A DNA stretch of 20,009 nt from Bog-793 sp035625025 (GCA_035625025.1 DASPQJ010000035.1:1-20009); one strand, 5' to 3'; positions 1-7,725 are shown, counted from the first letter of the stretch. Notes: generated by a model from the sequence alone, not told the origin. Made by a program: numbers and translations.

Positions 1-568
1 GCGGGATTCCGTCGACGCGACCCCCGAGGCCGATGATGACGTTGCGCAGAGCCCGGTCGTCGACGTCGAGGACGCGCCGCCACGTGATGTCGTGGACGTC
101 GATACCGAGCTCATTGCCTTGGTAGATCTGGTTGTCGAGCAGGGAGGCGAGCATGTTATTCGCCTCGGTCACGGCGTGCATGTCCCCGGTGAGGTGGAGC
201 GCCATGATCTCGAAAGGCACGGCCTGGCTGTAGCCACCGCCGGCGGCGGCCCCCTTGAGGCCGAACGTCGGTCCCATCGAGCCTTGGCGGATCGCCACGG
301 TCGCCCGTTTGCCAAGGAGGCGCATCGCCTGGCCGAGGCCGATAGTCATCGTCGTCTTGCCCTCGCCAAAAGGCGTCGGGCTGATCGCCGTGACGACGAT
401 GTAGCGCGCCCGGGGCCGATCGGCGAGCTCCTCGATCGCTTCGAGCTTGATCTTGGCGACGTACTCGCCGTAGTGCTCGAGCAGTTGGCGACCGATCCCC
501 ATCTGGTCGGCGATCTCCTCGATCGGCTCCAACTCGGCTTGGCGTGCGATCTCCAAGGCACTCAGCAT
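1..568 (-). CDS. fhs: Formate--tetrahydrofolate ligase, N-terminal part (cut by window edge)
   Basis: The enzyme makes 10-formyl-tetrahydrofolate from formate, THF and ATP in the cytoplasm, feeding purine synthesis and one-carbon metabolism. The first 189 residues are visible, roughly a third of the family's usual ~555. The ATP-binding loop TPFGEGKTT lies at residues 65-73, followed by the conserved RQGSMGPTFGLKG, GAAAGGGYSQ, LHLTGDMHAVTEANN and LLDNQIYQGN blocks at about 94-152, so identity is clear. The ATG at 568-566 is preceded by an AAGGAG-type ribosome site (585-579), and homology begins almost at once, supporting this start. The gene points away from everything else, and its relation to the molybdenum genes is only positional. 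The enzyme is also used in purine breakdown and the Wood-Ljungdahl pathway, but nothing here decides its direction of use. Confidence 0.93.
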   Translation of the reverse strand, partial: MLSALEIARQAELEPIEEIADQMGIGRQLLEHYGEYVAKIKLEAIEELADRPRARYIVVTAISPTPFGEGKTTMTIGLGQAMRLLGKRATVAIRQGSMGPTFGLKGAAAGGGYSQAVPFEIMALHLTGDMHAVTEANNMLASLLDNQIYQGNELGIDVHDITWRRVLDVDDRALRNVIIGLGGRVDGIP

Positions 569-578
569 TGTGTGCGTG

Positions 579-585
579 CTCCTTC
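579..585 (-). promoter_or_regulatory. Ribosome binding site of fhs
   Basis: On the minus strand the sequence reads GAAGGAG ten bases before the fhs ATG. It is one of the clearer Shine-Dalgarno sites in the window and fixes the fhs start. Confidence 0.6.
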
Positions 586-708
586 GACGGGCGGCCCGGC
601 CGCGATCAGCCCAGGGAGCGTAGGTTCCCACCCCGCGGGTCGCAAGGAAGCCGGGCGACGGCCCCGACAGTGAGAGGTCCCAACGACCAGGGACGATACT
701 GTCCGAGC

Positions 709-911
709 GTAAGGGTCAGGGCCCGGATTCAGTCGCCAGGGACCTCGAAGCGGTCAAGAAGGAGCTGGCACGTCCGTCGGGCGGATCCGTTTGGCCGGCG
801 GGGAGGAGGTCGGCGCGGCGATCACGGGATGGTGTCGCGTCGCTCGAACTCGAGGTCGGCGAGGCGGTCCCGGCGGTCGTCGAGTCCACCGCGGTCCTGG
901 TCGCCAGGGAG
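709..911 (+). pseudogene. Frameshifted relic of a molbindin (Mop/TOBE) domain
   Basis: No single frame is gene-like here, but three plus-strand frames read in succession give a molbindin: VRVRARIQSPGT (709-744), EAVK (from 747), EGAGTSVGRIRLAGGEEVG then AAIT (758-826), and DGVASLELEVGEAV then VVESTAVLVARE (828-911). These follow the family order: an RNxLxG-like start, then V-x-I-x-LxGG-x-E-x-x-A-x-IT, then L-x-VGE-x-V-x-AVV-x-ST-x-VLVA. Molbindins bind molybdate or tungstate, and their genes often sit beside mod genes, as this one does. At least two shifts are needed, plus odd substitutions such as Gly or Glu where Val and Lys are usual, so this looks like a decayed gene; sequencing error is the alternative. 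The flanks (569-708 and 912-1034) show nothing recognisable. Confidence 0.6.
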
Positions 912-1034
912 CAGCCGGAGCTCGGCGCGGGCTCCGTCGAGTACCGCGGCCGCGCCGGCTGGAAGGCGGAGCCAGACGGCAGCGACAGTTCCGCCGGGCG
1001 CGGCCATGCGACGACTTCGCGATGGCGTCTCGCG

Positions 1035-1040
1035 TACTGT
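1035..1040 (+). promoter_or_regulatory. -10 box of a probable leaderless promoter for the PadR-type gene
   Basis: TACTGT fits the TANNNT form of actinobacterial -10 elements. It is followed by exactly seven bases and then GTG at 1048, so transcription would begin at or next to the start codon. No clear -35 element is visible. No Shine-Dalgarno site precedes any candidate start of this gene, which fits a leaderless mRNA. Confidence 0.35.
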
Positions 1041-1047
1041 CGTGACG

Positions 1048-1608
1048 GTGGCACCGCGGGAGGACCTGTCGTTGCGGGGATGGGCCGTGCTCGGACTGGT
1101 CGCCGAAGGCGCGACCCACGGTTTCGCGGTCAGCCGGGCCTTCGCCCGCGACGGCCCGATCGGGAGGATCTGGACGATCCCGCGACCCCTCGTCTATCGG
1201 GCGCTCGCTTCGCTCGAGGGTGCCGGACTGGTGCGGGAGGTTGGTTCCGTCCCCGGTGAGCGCGGACCTGACCGGCGAGTGATCGAAGCGACTCCGGAGG
1301 GACGCGCGGCACTGCGCACCTGGCTCGCCGAGCCGGTCGGGCATGTTCGCGACGCCCGCTCGGAACTGCTGGTGAAACTCCTCCTTCTCGATCGGGCCGG
1401 CGAGGACCCGCTCGATCTGCTGCGCGCTCAGGCGGCGTGGATCCACCCCGTGCTCGTCGGGCTGCGCGAGAAACTGACGCACAGCGACGGCTTCGACGCG
1501 ACCTTGGCGCGTTGGCGTGTCGCCTCGGCCGAGGCTCTGGAAGGGTTTCTCGTCGCGTTGATCACGGACCGGGAGCGGGGCAGGGGATCCGGCGCACCGC
1601 ACGCCTGA
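1048..1608 (+). CDS. PadR-family transcriptional regulator
   Basis: A 186-residue protein. Its N-terminal winged helix runs from LSLRGWAVLGLVAEGATHGF (helix 1 and turn) through WTIPRPLVYRALASLEGAGL (recognition helix) to the wing with GPDRRVIEATPEGRAAL, at about residues 5-95. A helical C-terminal part (ARSELLVKLLL, then IHPVLVGLREKL) fits the PadR dimerisation domain. PadR proteins are usually ligand-responsive repressors of adjacent genes. The gene ends 120 bp before modA, and the palindrome just before modA is a likely binding site, so control of molybdate uptake is inferred. Start: GTG 1048 is chosen because homology starts there and a -10 box sits seven bases upstream; ATG 1006 and GTG 1042 are in-frame alternatives without ribosome sites. 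The frame stays open far upstream, but that part overlaps the molbindin relic and is not protein-like. Confidence 0.8.
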   Translation: MAPREDLSLRGWAVLGLVAEGATHGFAVSRAFARDGPIGRIWTIPRPLVYRALASLEGAGLVREVGSVPGERGPDRRVIEATPEGRAALRTWLAEPVGHVRDARSELLVKLLLLDRAGEDPLDLLRAQAAWIHPVLVGLREKLTHSDGFDATLARWRVASAEALEGFLVALITDRERGRGSGAPHA

Positions 1609-1693
1609 GCGGCCGATCCCGGCCGGGGCCGCAAGACGCGGCGACCTGTTCGACGCAACGAGTTCCGCCCGAACAGCGCCCCGGCTAGGGTCA

Positions 1694-1712
1694 CTAGTCA
1701 CAGAGTGATTAG
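1694..1712. promoter_or_regulatory. Palindromic operator candidate before modA
   Basis: CTAGTCACAGAGTGATTAG consists of two 8-base arms around a 3-base centre, with a single mismatch (G1697 against T1710). It ends one base before the GGAAAGGGG ribosome site of modA, where a bound protein would block transcription or translation. Its size and symmetry suit a dimeric winged-helix regulator such as the PadR-type protein encoded immediately upstream. That link is inference. Confidence 0.55.
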
Positions 1713-1713
1713 C

Positions 1714-1722
1714 GGAAAGGGG
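1714..1722 (+). promoter_or_regulatory. Ribosome binding site deciding the modA start
   Basis: GGAAAGGGG lies six bases before ATG 1729. It favours that start over the upstream in-frame GTG at 1705, which lies inside the palindrome. Confidence 0.55.
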
Positions 1723-1728
1723 TCATGG

Positions 1729-2685
1729 ATGGCGCGTCTTGCGAGATTGAACTCCAGGCGGTGGCGCGACCGGCCATTGCGCCCGGGAGGCCTCGCCGGG
1801 CGGGACGGGGTGCGGCGCGTCTCGGCCGGCGTCGCCGTGGCCACGGTGCTCGGGCTGGCGGCGGCGATCCCCGGCGAGGGATCCGCAGTCGCGGCGACCG
1901 CGGCGGCTGGCCCGGTTGACGTGCTCTACGCCGGCTCGCTCGTCAACACGATGGGCAAGATCGGCCCTGCCTTCGAGAAGGCGACCGGGTACACGTTCGT
2001 CGGGTTCTCGGCCGGCTCGTCGGCGCTCGCCACCGAGATCGAGGGAAGAACGCAGAAAGCCGATGTCTTCGTGAGCGCGGGTGCCAAGGCTCCCGCCTCG
2101 CTGGAGGGCGCGAAGGCTGGCGACTGGGTTTCCTGGTACGCCCAGTTCGGGACGACGCCGCTCCTCATCGGATACAACCCGAAGAGCAAGTTCGCCAGAG
2201 ACTTCCAGACCGAGCCGTGGTACAAGGTCGTGACCCAGCCGGGCTTCCGACTCGGGCGCACCGACCCGGCGGTGGACCCGAAAGGAGTCCTCGCCGTGAC
2301 GGCGCTCAACGAGGCCGCCCAGACCTACGGCCTGCCCGCCCTGAAGACGCTCGCGACCGAGACATCGAACGTCTTCCCCGAGGAGACACTCGTCGGCCGG
2401 CTTCAGGCGGGTGAGCTCGACGCCGGATTCTTCTACGGGGTCGAAGCGACGGCGGCGAACATCCCGACGGTGACCCTCGGCTCGATCAAGCTCACGAACC
2501 CCTACATGGTCACCGTGGTGAACCGGGCCCCGCACGAGGCCGCGGCGGTGGCGTTCGTGGCCTTTCTTCTCAGCGCGAAAGGTGCCGCCATCCTCCGAGC
2601 CGAGGGACTCACCCTCGATTCCCCGGCGATCCTCAGCGGTCCGAAGTCGGCGGTTCCGTCTCAGCTGAGATCGCTCGTCTCCTAG
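1729..2685 (+). CDS. modA: Molybdate/tungstate ABC transporter substrate-binding protein (WtpA/ModA-like)
   Basis: A 318-residue exported binding protein that would capture molybdate or tungstate outside the membrane for the fused transporter encoded next. The N-terminus is rich in Arg, followed by a hydrophobic stretch at residues 31-47 and a small-residue region (GSAVAATAAAG), a plausible signal peptide. There is no lipobox cysteine. The mature part begins with VLYAGSL, which resembles the AGSL motif of WtpA-type tungstate/molybdate binders more than the AASL of classical ModA. LGRTDPAVDPKG, EETLVGRLQAGELDAGFFYG and AVAFVAFLLSAKGAAIL are further family blocks. It is followed after nine bases by the permease-ATPase gene, so they form one operon. 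Sulfate or a related oxyanion is a less likely ligand; the cofactor genes in the window favour molybdenum. Confidence 0.85.
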   Translation: MARLARLNSRRWRDRPLRPGGLAGRDGVRRVSAGVAVATVLGLAAAIPGEGSAVAATAAAGPVDVLYAGSLVNTMGKIGPAFEKATGYTFVGFSAGSSALATEIEGRTQKADVFVSAGAKAPASLEGAKAGDWVSWYAQFGTTPLLIGYNPKSKFARDFQTEPWYKVVTQPGFRLGRTDPAVDPKGVLAVTALNEAAQTYGLPALKTLATETSNVFPEETLVGRLQAGELDAGFFYGVEATAANIPTVTLGSIKLTNPYMVTVVNRAPHEAAAVAFVAFLLSAKGAAILRAEGLTLDSPAILSGPKSAVPSQLRSLVS

Positions 2686-2694
2686 AGGGTCTTC

Positions 2695-4527
2695 TTGGCG
2701 GTGGGACAGCGCGCGCGGCGCAACAGCCCGCTTTACCTCCTCGGCGGGCTGCTCGCGCTCTACCTCGCCGTCCCGCTCGGCGCCTTCCTGGTCCGGCTCG
2801 CGACCTCAAACGAGCGCGGCTTCGCCGCGCCGGGCCTTTTCCCGGCGCTGTACACGTCCGCCGTCACGGCGACGATCTCGACGGCGCTCATCGCGCTTTT
2901 CGGGATCCCTCTCGCCTACCTCCTCGCCCGGTCGAGATCCCGGTGGGCGTCGTTCCTCGGAGTGGTCGTGGCTTTGCCGCTCGCCCTGCCGCCGCTCATG
3001 GCCGGAATCCTCCTCATCTACGTCGTCGGCCCGTACACGACGATCGGCAGCCTTTTCAACGGCAATCTCACCGACTCGATGGCGGGGATCGTCCTGGCCC
3101 AGAGCTTCGTCGCCTCGCCGTTCCTCGTCCTCGTGGCGCGCTCCGCCTTCGCCGGTATCGACTCGGCGTTCTTCGACCTCGCGGCCGGACTCGGCCACCG
3201 GGAAGTCGCCCGCTTCTGGAGGGTCGGCCTGCCGGGGGCGGCGGACGGGATCCGCGCTGGCCTGTTGCTCGCCTGGTTGCGGGCCCTGGGGGAGTACGGG
3301 GCGACCGTCATCCTCGCCTATCACCCCTACACCCTGCCGATCTTCACGTCGGTCCAGTTCAGCGCCAGCGGTCTAGCGACGACCGAGGCACCCACGGCCC
3401 TCGCGCTCGGACTTGCAGTCGTCGTCGTCACGCTGACGAGATTCCGCCGCCGGACCCGGCGCAGGGTCGTGCGACAGCTGCCCAGGCCAGCCGCGCCCCC
3501 GGTCGTCGCGGGTCAGCCCGTCTCGTTCGAACTCGACCACCGGCTCGGGGGTTTCCATCTGCAGCTCGGCCACGTGGGCACGGGCACGCAGCTCGCCATT
3601 CTCGGACCGTCAGGATCGGGCAAATCCGTGACGATGCGCTGTCTCGCCGGTCTGTACGGCGCCTCGCCCGGTCACGTTCTCTACGGATCGCAGGACGTGA
3701 CCGGCGCGCCCATCGAGGAGCGGCGCATCGGCTACCTCCCCCAGGGCGTCTCGTTGTTCCCCCACCTCACCGTGTGGCGGCAGCTGCTCTTCGGGTCCGG
3801 CACCGATCCGAGCCTCGCCGCCTACTGGCTCGATCGGCTCGGCCTGGCGGGCTTGGAGAACCAGCTGCCGGACGAGCTGTCGGGCGGCCAGCGCCAGCGC
3901 GTCGGTCTGGCGCAAGCGCTGAGCCGCTCGCCGCAGCTGCTGCTGCTCGACGAGCCGTTCTCGGCGCTCGACGCTCCGGTGCGCGCCGACCTGCGACGGG
4001 AGCTGCGCCAGCTACAGCGCGAAACCGGGATGTCGACCGTGCTCGTCACCCACGACCCGGAGGAGGCGGCGTTGCTCGCCACGGAGGTGATGGTCATCGC
4101 CAACGGGAGCCTCCTCCAATCCGGATCGCGCCAGGAGGTCTTCGGGAAACCCTCTTCTCCGGAGGTCGCGCGCCTCCTCGGCATCGTGAACCTCCTTCCA
4201 GGGGCCGCCCGGCGGGGTGGCGGAATCGTGAGCGGGGACGTCGAATTCGACGCACCGACCGATGGGTTGCGGCCGGGCGCGCCGCTGTGGTGGTGCATCC
4301 GGCCCGAGCAGATCGTCCTGCGCCCGGAGGGGAACCTCGAGGCGACGGTCGTCGATGTTGTCGACCTCGGGTCGACGAACGAGGTCGTCCTCCAGGTCGG
4401 AAACGAGCTGACGCTGCGCGGACGCGGCGCGACTGCCTTCGGCGTCGCCGTGGGCGAGCGGTGCCACCTCGAGCTCCCGCCGGGCGCGATCGCAGTCTGG
4501 CCCCGGATCCCGCAGGGCAGCTCCTGA
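2695..4527 (+). CDS. modBC: Fused molybdate ABC transporter permease-ATPase (ModB-ModC fusion)
   Basis: One 610-residue polypeptide carries two subunits that are usually separate. Residues ~1-250 form a multi-pass permease (several hydrophobic helices) with the coupling loop LAAGLGHREVARFWRVGLP typical of ABC importers. Residues ~275-500 form the ATPase: Walker A GPSGSGKS (304-311), LSGGQRQR signature (395-402), Walker B LLLLDEP with D419/E420, and switch histidine H453 in VTHDPEEA. The last ~90 residues are a TOBE-like oxyanion-sensing domain. All ATPase residues are present, so the product should be active. It would form a homodimer giving two permease and two ATPase halves. The TTG at 2695 follows an AGAGGG ribosome site at short spacing; GTG 2701 is the alternative. 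The gene lies nine bases after modA, confirming the operon. Confidence 0.88.
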   Translation: MAVGQRARRNSPLYLLGGLLALYLAVPLGAFLVRLATSNERGFAAPGLFPALYTSAVTATISTALIALFGIPLAYLLARSRSRWASFLGVVVALPLALPPLMAGILLIYVVGPYTTIGSLFNGNLTDSMAGIVLAQSFVASPFLVLVARSAFAGIDSAFFDLAAGLGHREVARFWRVGLPGAADGIRAGLLLAWLRALGEYGATVILAYHPYTLPIFTSVQFSASGLATTEAPTALALGLAVVVVTLTRFRRRTRRRVVRQLPRPAAPPVVAGQPVSFELDHRLGGFHLQLGHVGTGTQLAILGPSGSGKSVTMRCLAGLYGASPGHVLYGSQDVTGAPIEERRIGYLPQGVSLFPHLTVWRQLLFGSGTDPSLAAYWLDRLGLAGLENQLPDELSGGQRQRVGLAQALSRSPQLLLLDEPFSALDAPVRADLRRELRQLQRETGMSTVLVTHDPEEAALLATEVMVIANGSLLQSGSRQEVFGKPSSPEVARLLGIVNLLPGAARRGGGIVSGDVEFDAPTDGLRPGAPLWWCIRPEQIVLRPEGNLEATVVDVVDLGSTNEVVLQVGNELTLRGRGATAFGVAVGERCHLELPPGAIAVWPRIPQGSS

Positions 4528-4746
4528 CCCGGGTCGCCATCCCCGAGGATCACTTGCCCCCGGGTTCACCTCTCTGGGCCCCGGCGGTCGCGCCCGGCTC
4601 GACGCCCTGACCACTCGGACGCCCTGGGATGGGAGTTTGGTACGTCTAGACAGGGAATTCCCGGCAATCCCGGCCAACCCGGCGCGTCCACTTGCCGGCG
4701 CGGCCTGGCCTCGGCGCAGGGGTTCTGTCGCTGAGGCCCCGGGAAG

Positions 4747-4770
4747 GCGCGCCGCGAGCGGGCGGCGCGC
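4747..4770. terminator. Strong GC hairpin between convergent modBC and ilvA
   Basis: Two perfect 9-base arms (GCGCGCCGC and its complement) enclose a 6-base loop, 15 bases from the ilvA stop codon. There is no T-run, so it is not a classical intrinsic terminator, but its place between convergent genes suggests transcript end formation or 3' protection. The rest of 4528-4785 holds only small palindromes (GTCTAGAC at 4644-4651 and GGGAATTCCC at 4653-4662) and no gene. Confidence 0.4.
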
Positions 4771-4785
4771 GAGACATCCCGCCGA

Positions 4786-6021
4786 TCAGGTGAGGAAGGT
4801 GAAAAGAGGCGACCCCGGTGGTACCTGCTCGATCTCGAGCGGGCTTTCCGCCATGCGCTTGAGCAGGTCCTCCAGACGACTGGGGTCGTCGATTTCAATG
4901 CCGACGAGCGCGGGTCCCGTCTCCCGATTGTTCTTCTTCACATACTCGAAGACGACGATGTCCTCGCGATCTCTCAGCACCTCGTCGAGGAAGTGGCGGA
5001 GCGCCCCGGGCTCCTGGGGGAAGGTCACGAGGAAGTAGTGACGGAGACCTTCGTAGAGCAGCGAGCGCTCGACGATCTCGGCGTAGCGGCTGACGTCGTT
5101 GTTCCCGCCCGAGACGATGCAGACGATCGGACCTTCGGAGGGTTCAGGAAGGAAACGGCGGGCCGCGGCGCTCGCCAGGGCTCCGGCCGGCTCGGCGATG
5201 ATGCCCTCGGACTGGTAGAGGTCGAGCATCTCGGTGCAGACCGCTCCTTCGGGCACCTCCACGACCTCGTCGACGAGATCGCGCACGATCGGATAGGTGA
5301 GTTCGCCGACACACCCGACCGCGGCGCCGTCGACGAAGGTGTCCAGGGTGGGCAGCGGAACGGGCCTACCCGCGGCGAGGGCCGCGCTCATGCTCGCCGC
5401 GCCCGCGGCCTCGGCCCCGATGATTCGGACCTCGGGGGAACGCTTCCTCAGCCACGTGGCGATGCCGGCGATGAGTCCCCCGCCGCCCACCGGCACGACG
5501 ATCGTGGTGAGCTGTTGAGCCTGCTCGGCGATCTCCACGGCGACGGTGCCCTGGCCGGCGATCGTTCGAGCATCGTCGAATGGATGGACGTAGATCGCTC
5601 CCCTCCTCGCGCCGTCGGCGATCGCGGCCGCGCTCGCCTCGTCGTAAGAGCCTCCGGCCACGACGAGCTCGACCCAACGACCGCCGATCGCTCGAATGCG
5701 CTCGCGTTTCTGGCGTGGGGTGCTCGACGGGAGAAAGACGCGACCTTCGATCTCAAGTCGGCGACAGGCAAAAGCGAGGCCCTGGCCGTGGTTGCCGGCG
5801 CTGGCGCAGACGACGCCGCGCGAACGCTCCTCGGGAGCGAGCGAGGAAATGAGGTTGTAGGCCCCGCGGACCTTGTAGGAGCGACTTATCTGGAGGTCTT
5901 CCCGTTTCAGGAGAACGGGAACGCCGAGATCCTCCGAGAGTCGGTCGCTTCGTTCGAGCGGCGTGCGGCGGACGACAGCGCGGAGTCTCTCGGCGGCGGC
6001 GTCAACCTCGGTCGCGTTCAC
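4786..6021 (-). CDS. ilvA: Threonine ammonia-lyase (threonine dehydratase)
   Basis: A PLP enzyme that deaminates threonine to 2-oxobutanoate, the first step of isoleucine synthesis. The PLP lysine lies in SYKVRGAYN near residue 50, CASAGNHGQG follows, and the phosphate-binding glycine loop is VPVGGGGLIAGIA. A conserved EPAGAL and a serine-bearing SGGNND appear later. After about residue 325 comes one ACT-like regulatory segment (HYFLVTFPQEPGALRHFLDE), as in the short ~410-420 residue Bacillus-type IlvA rather than the longer two-ACT E. coli type. Isoleucine feedback is therefore likely but unproved. GTG 6021 is chosen because GGAAAGGGGGA lies ten bases before it; a TTG ten codons further upstream is in frame but has no such site. 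The gene stands alone and convergent to modBC, with no visible link to molybdenum. Confidence 0.93.
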   Translation of the reverse strand: MNATEVDAAAERLRAVVRRTPLERSDRLSEDLGVPVLLKREDLQISRSYKVRGAYNLISSLAPEERSRGVVCASAGNHGQGLAFACRRLEIEGRVFLPSSTPRQKRERIRAIGGRWVELVVAGGSYDEASAAAIADGARRGAIYVHPFDDARTIAGQGTVAVEIAEQAQQLTTIVVPVGGGGLIAGIATWLRKRSPEVRIIGAEAAGAASMSAALAAGRPVPLPTLDTFVDGAAVGCVGELTYPIVRDLVDEVVEVPEGAVCTEMLDLYQSEGIIAEPAGALASAAARRFLPEPSEGPIVCIVSGGNNDVSRYAEIVERSLLYEGLRHYFLVTFPQEPGALRHFLDEVLRDREDIVVFEYVKKNNRETGPALVGIEIDDPSRLEDLLKRMAESPLEIEQVPPGSPLFTFLT

Positions 6022-6441
6022 GGCTGCGGGTCCCCCTTTCCACCGGAGCAACGGGCGAGGAGCGTCTCAGACCGCAGGGTCCGCAGGCAGAAAGAACGAT
6101 ATCCTGCGTTGCCGGTCGCGCCGCAAGTAGGCGGTAATCGGCGTTGTGAGTAGTCGTCCTCCCGAGGTTGCCGAGGGGTCACCTCGGGCCGCCTGCAGAT
6201 GCTTCCAGGACGGCACCGGTTTCCGCGGGCGGAGCCGATCCGGAGGAGGGGTGTTGTGCCCCCGCCGGGATCGCGCTCCGAGGCTCCGGGCAGGCGCGTC
6301 GGCGCGAGTCGCGGCGCGGACCCGAAAGCTCCAGGGATCTTGCCCGAAGGTCCCGGCTCGGAGGTGTGTCGAACTGCCGAGTCCCCACGATCTGGACCCG
6401 AACACGGCGGCATCTCCGTCACGTCGCCGGCGGGTCTTTTC
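6022..6441. other. Intergenic region between ilvA and the secreted repeat protein gene
   Basis: These 420 bases lie upstream of ilvA and downstream of the repeat protein gene, both on the minus strand. Open frames exist but have shuffled Arg/Pro/Gly composition and no recognisable domain. One hairpin (6161-6188) is described separately. No T-box features, tRNA or clear promoter were recognised. Confidence 0.5.
6161..6188 (-). promoter_or_regulatory. Hairpin in the upstream region of ilvA
   Basis: Perfect 8-base arms CCCGAGGT and ACCTCGGG enclose 12 bases, about 140 bases before the ilvA start. It could be a leader structure or an operator, but no leader peptide rich in branched amino acids is seen, and its role is unknown. 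Confidence 0.25.
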
Positions 6442-7725
6442 TTATCGGAAGGACTGGTCGCGCCTGGCGGTCGGCCGGCATTGGTGGCAGCGGTTGCTTC
6501 GTACGCTGAAGAGCCGGCTCTTGTCGATCGTCGTGCCGCCCCGCACCGTCGCGATCAGTCTCTCGGCGAGCGGCTTCTTCCCGACGCGGGCGAGCACGAC
6601 CCTTCCGGTCGGCGTGAGACGGAGGACGACGGTCGCGGTTCTGCCGCGCGCGATCTTGTAGACGGCGCTGGCGAGCAGCCTCGTCTTGCCCACCGATCTC
6701 TGCAGCTGAACCTTCCCGGAGCACGCCGCGCCGGCGCAGGTGAGTGTGACCGGGGCGGTAACCGGCTTCGTCTTGGAAAGGACGATTCGTGCCGAGTCGA
6801 CGAGGATCTTCGGGCGCCTTGTTCCGCCGACCGGGGAGGTGCTCGGCGTGTTCGTCGGCGTCGGGGGCGAAGTCGACGGGTTTGATCGCGCTGACGTCGT
6901 GGGCGACGTTCTCGATACTGATCCGGAGGTCGATCCGGACGACGAGCCGGACGACGAACCGGACGACGATCCCCGCGAAGTCGGGGGCGATGTCGTGAAG
7001 TTTTCAACACTGCCGTCGCCGTAGAGGTTGTTGTCGGTGGTGTCGTTCGCGAAGAGGTAGAGGAAGTAGGTCGTGTCTGGTGCGAGGCCCGTGATGGTCG
7101 CCGACACATCGACGGGCGAGGTGCCGGCGCCGCACGGGCTGTAGTCCGAGCTCAAGTTCATGTCGCCCGGCGACAGGCCGTAGTAGAAGACATAGGCGGT
7201 CGACTCCCCGTTCGGGTTCACCGTGCCGTTCAGTGTCGCGGACGTCGAGGCGATGTTCGTCGCGACGTCAGTGGTCGCACTCGGCGCGGCCGGCGGGGAC
7301 CCGGACGTCGGAGACGGGGTCGTGAAGGTCACGCTGGCGCTCCCCGAAGTGACGTCGTTGGCGTCCGTCGCGTAGAGCCAGACCCAGTACGTCGCGTTCG
7401 GAATGAGGTCGTCGACGACAGTTGACACGGCGACAGGTGACGAGCCGGAACCGAGGGGGGTAGGCGGCGTCGTCACGCTGGGGAGACCGGACACCTGCTC
7501 GTACACGAAGTAGTAACTCGTCGGCACCCCGTTCGGGTTGACCGTCCCGGTCAGCGTCGCGCTCGTCATGGTGACGTGCACCACCGCGGTGACCGTCACC
7601 GTCGGTCCGGCCTCGGCAGCGGCGGGACCCGCCGCGCCGAAGGTCAACGCCGCCCCGACGAGCACGACCGCGAGTGCCAGTCCCGCAACGAGGGCGCATC
7701 GATGAAAACGAGATCGTCGGGACAT
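6442..7725 (-). CDS. Secreted FN3/Ig-like repeat protein with Ser/Thr/Pro-rich linker
   Basis: A 427-residue exported protein of unknown role. It has a clear signal peptide (MSRRSRFHRC, then a hydrophobic core ending GPAAAEAG). Two fibronectin-like repeats of about 95 residues follow, each with the hallmark ATLTGTVNPNG or ATLNGTVNPNG and an aromatic (Y)YFVYE or YVFYYG strand. Then comes a low-complexity linker (SSSGSSSGSSSGSTSG, then Thr/Pro-rich) of about 65 residues. A C-terminal beta-rich domain carries a cysteine pair (CAGAAC) and the ARGRTATVVLRLTPTGR motif seen in many actinobacterial exported proteins. No LPXTG anchor or C-terminal membrane helix is visible. ATG 7725 is chosen because the signal peptide begins there and a G-rich ribosome site (GGGGGGTGG) precedes it, although the frame remains open upstream. 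Confidence 0.75.
   Translation of the reverse strand: MSRRSRFHRCALVAGLALAVVLVGAALTFGAAGPAAAEAGPTVTVTAVVHVTMTSATLTGTVNPNGVPTSYYFVYEQVSGLPSVTTPPTPLGSGSSPVAVSTVVDDLIPNATYWVWLYATDANDVTSGSASVTFTTPSPTSGSPPAAPSATTDVATNIASTSATLNGTVNPNGESTAYVFYYGLSPGDMNLSSDYSPCGAGTSPVDVSATITGLAPDTTYFLYLFANDTTDNNLYGDGSVENFTTSPPTSRGSSSGSSSGSSSGSTSGSVSRTSPTTSARSNPSTSPPTPTNTPSTSPVGGTRRPKILVDSARIVLSKTKPVTAPVTLTCAGAACSGKVQLQRSVGKTRLLASAVYKIARGRTATVVLRLTPTGRVVLARVGKKPLAERLIATVRGGTTIDKSRLFSVRSNRCHQCRPTARRDQSFR
6935..6970 (+). repeat. Three tandem 12-bp units inside the Ser-rich linker
   Basis: CCGGACGACGA plus one variable base is repeated three times. On the coding (minus) strand this encodes the SSSG repeats of the linker. 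Such tracts can change length by slippage, and the 12-bp unit keeps the frame. Confidence 0.7.

Noticed and set aside
2943..4610. A 555-codon plus-strand frame overlapping modBC
   Set aside because: Shifted reading of the transporter gene, with Arg-rich composition; the modBC frame carries all ATPase motifs.
4640..4665. Attachment site or mobile-element end around GTCTAGAC and GGGAATTCCC
   Set aside because: Only two short neighbouring palindromes; no integrase, transposase or flanking direct repeat is visible.
4993..6153. A 386-codon plus-strand frame over ilvA
   Set aside because: It is the antisense shadow of a clearly conserved threonine dehydratase, and its sequence shows no domain of its own.
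6022..6441. T-box or branched-chain attenuator upstream of ilvA
   Set aside because: No T-box sequence, no Ile/Leu/Val-rich leader peptide, and no terminator with a T-run were found; only one simple hairpin is present.
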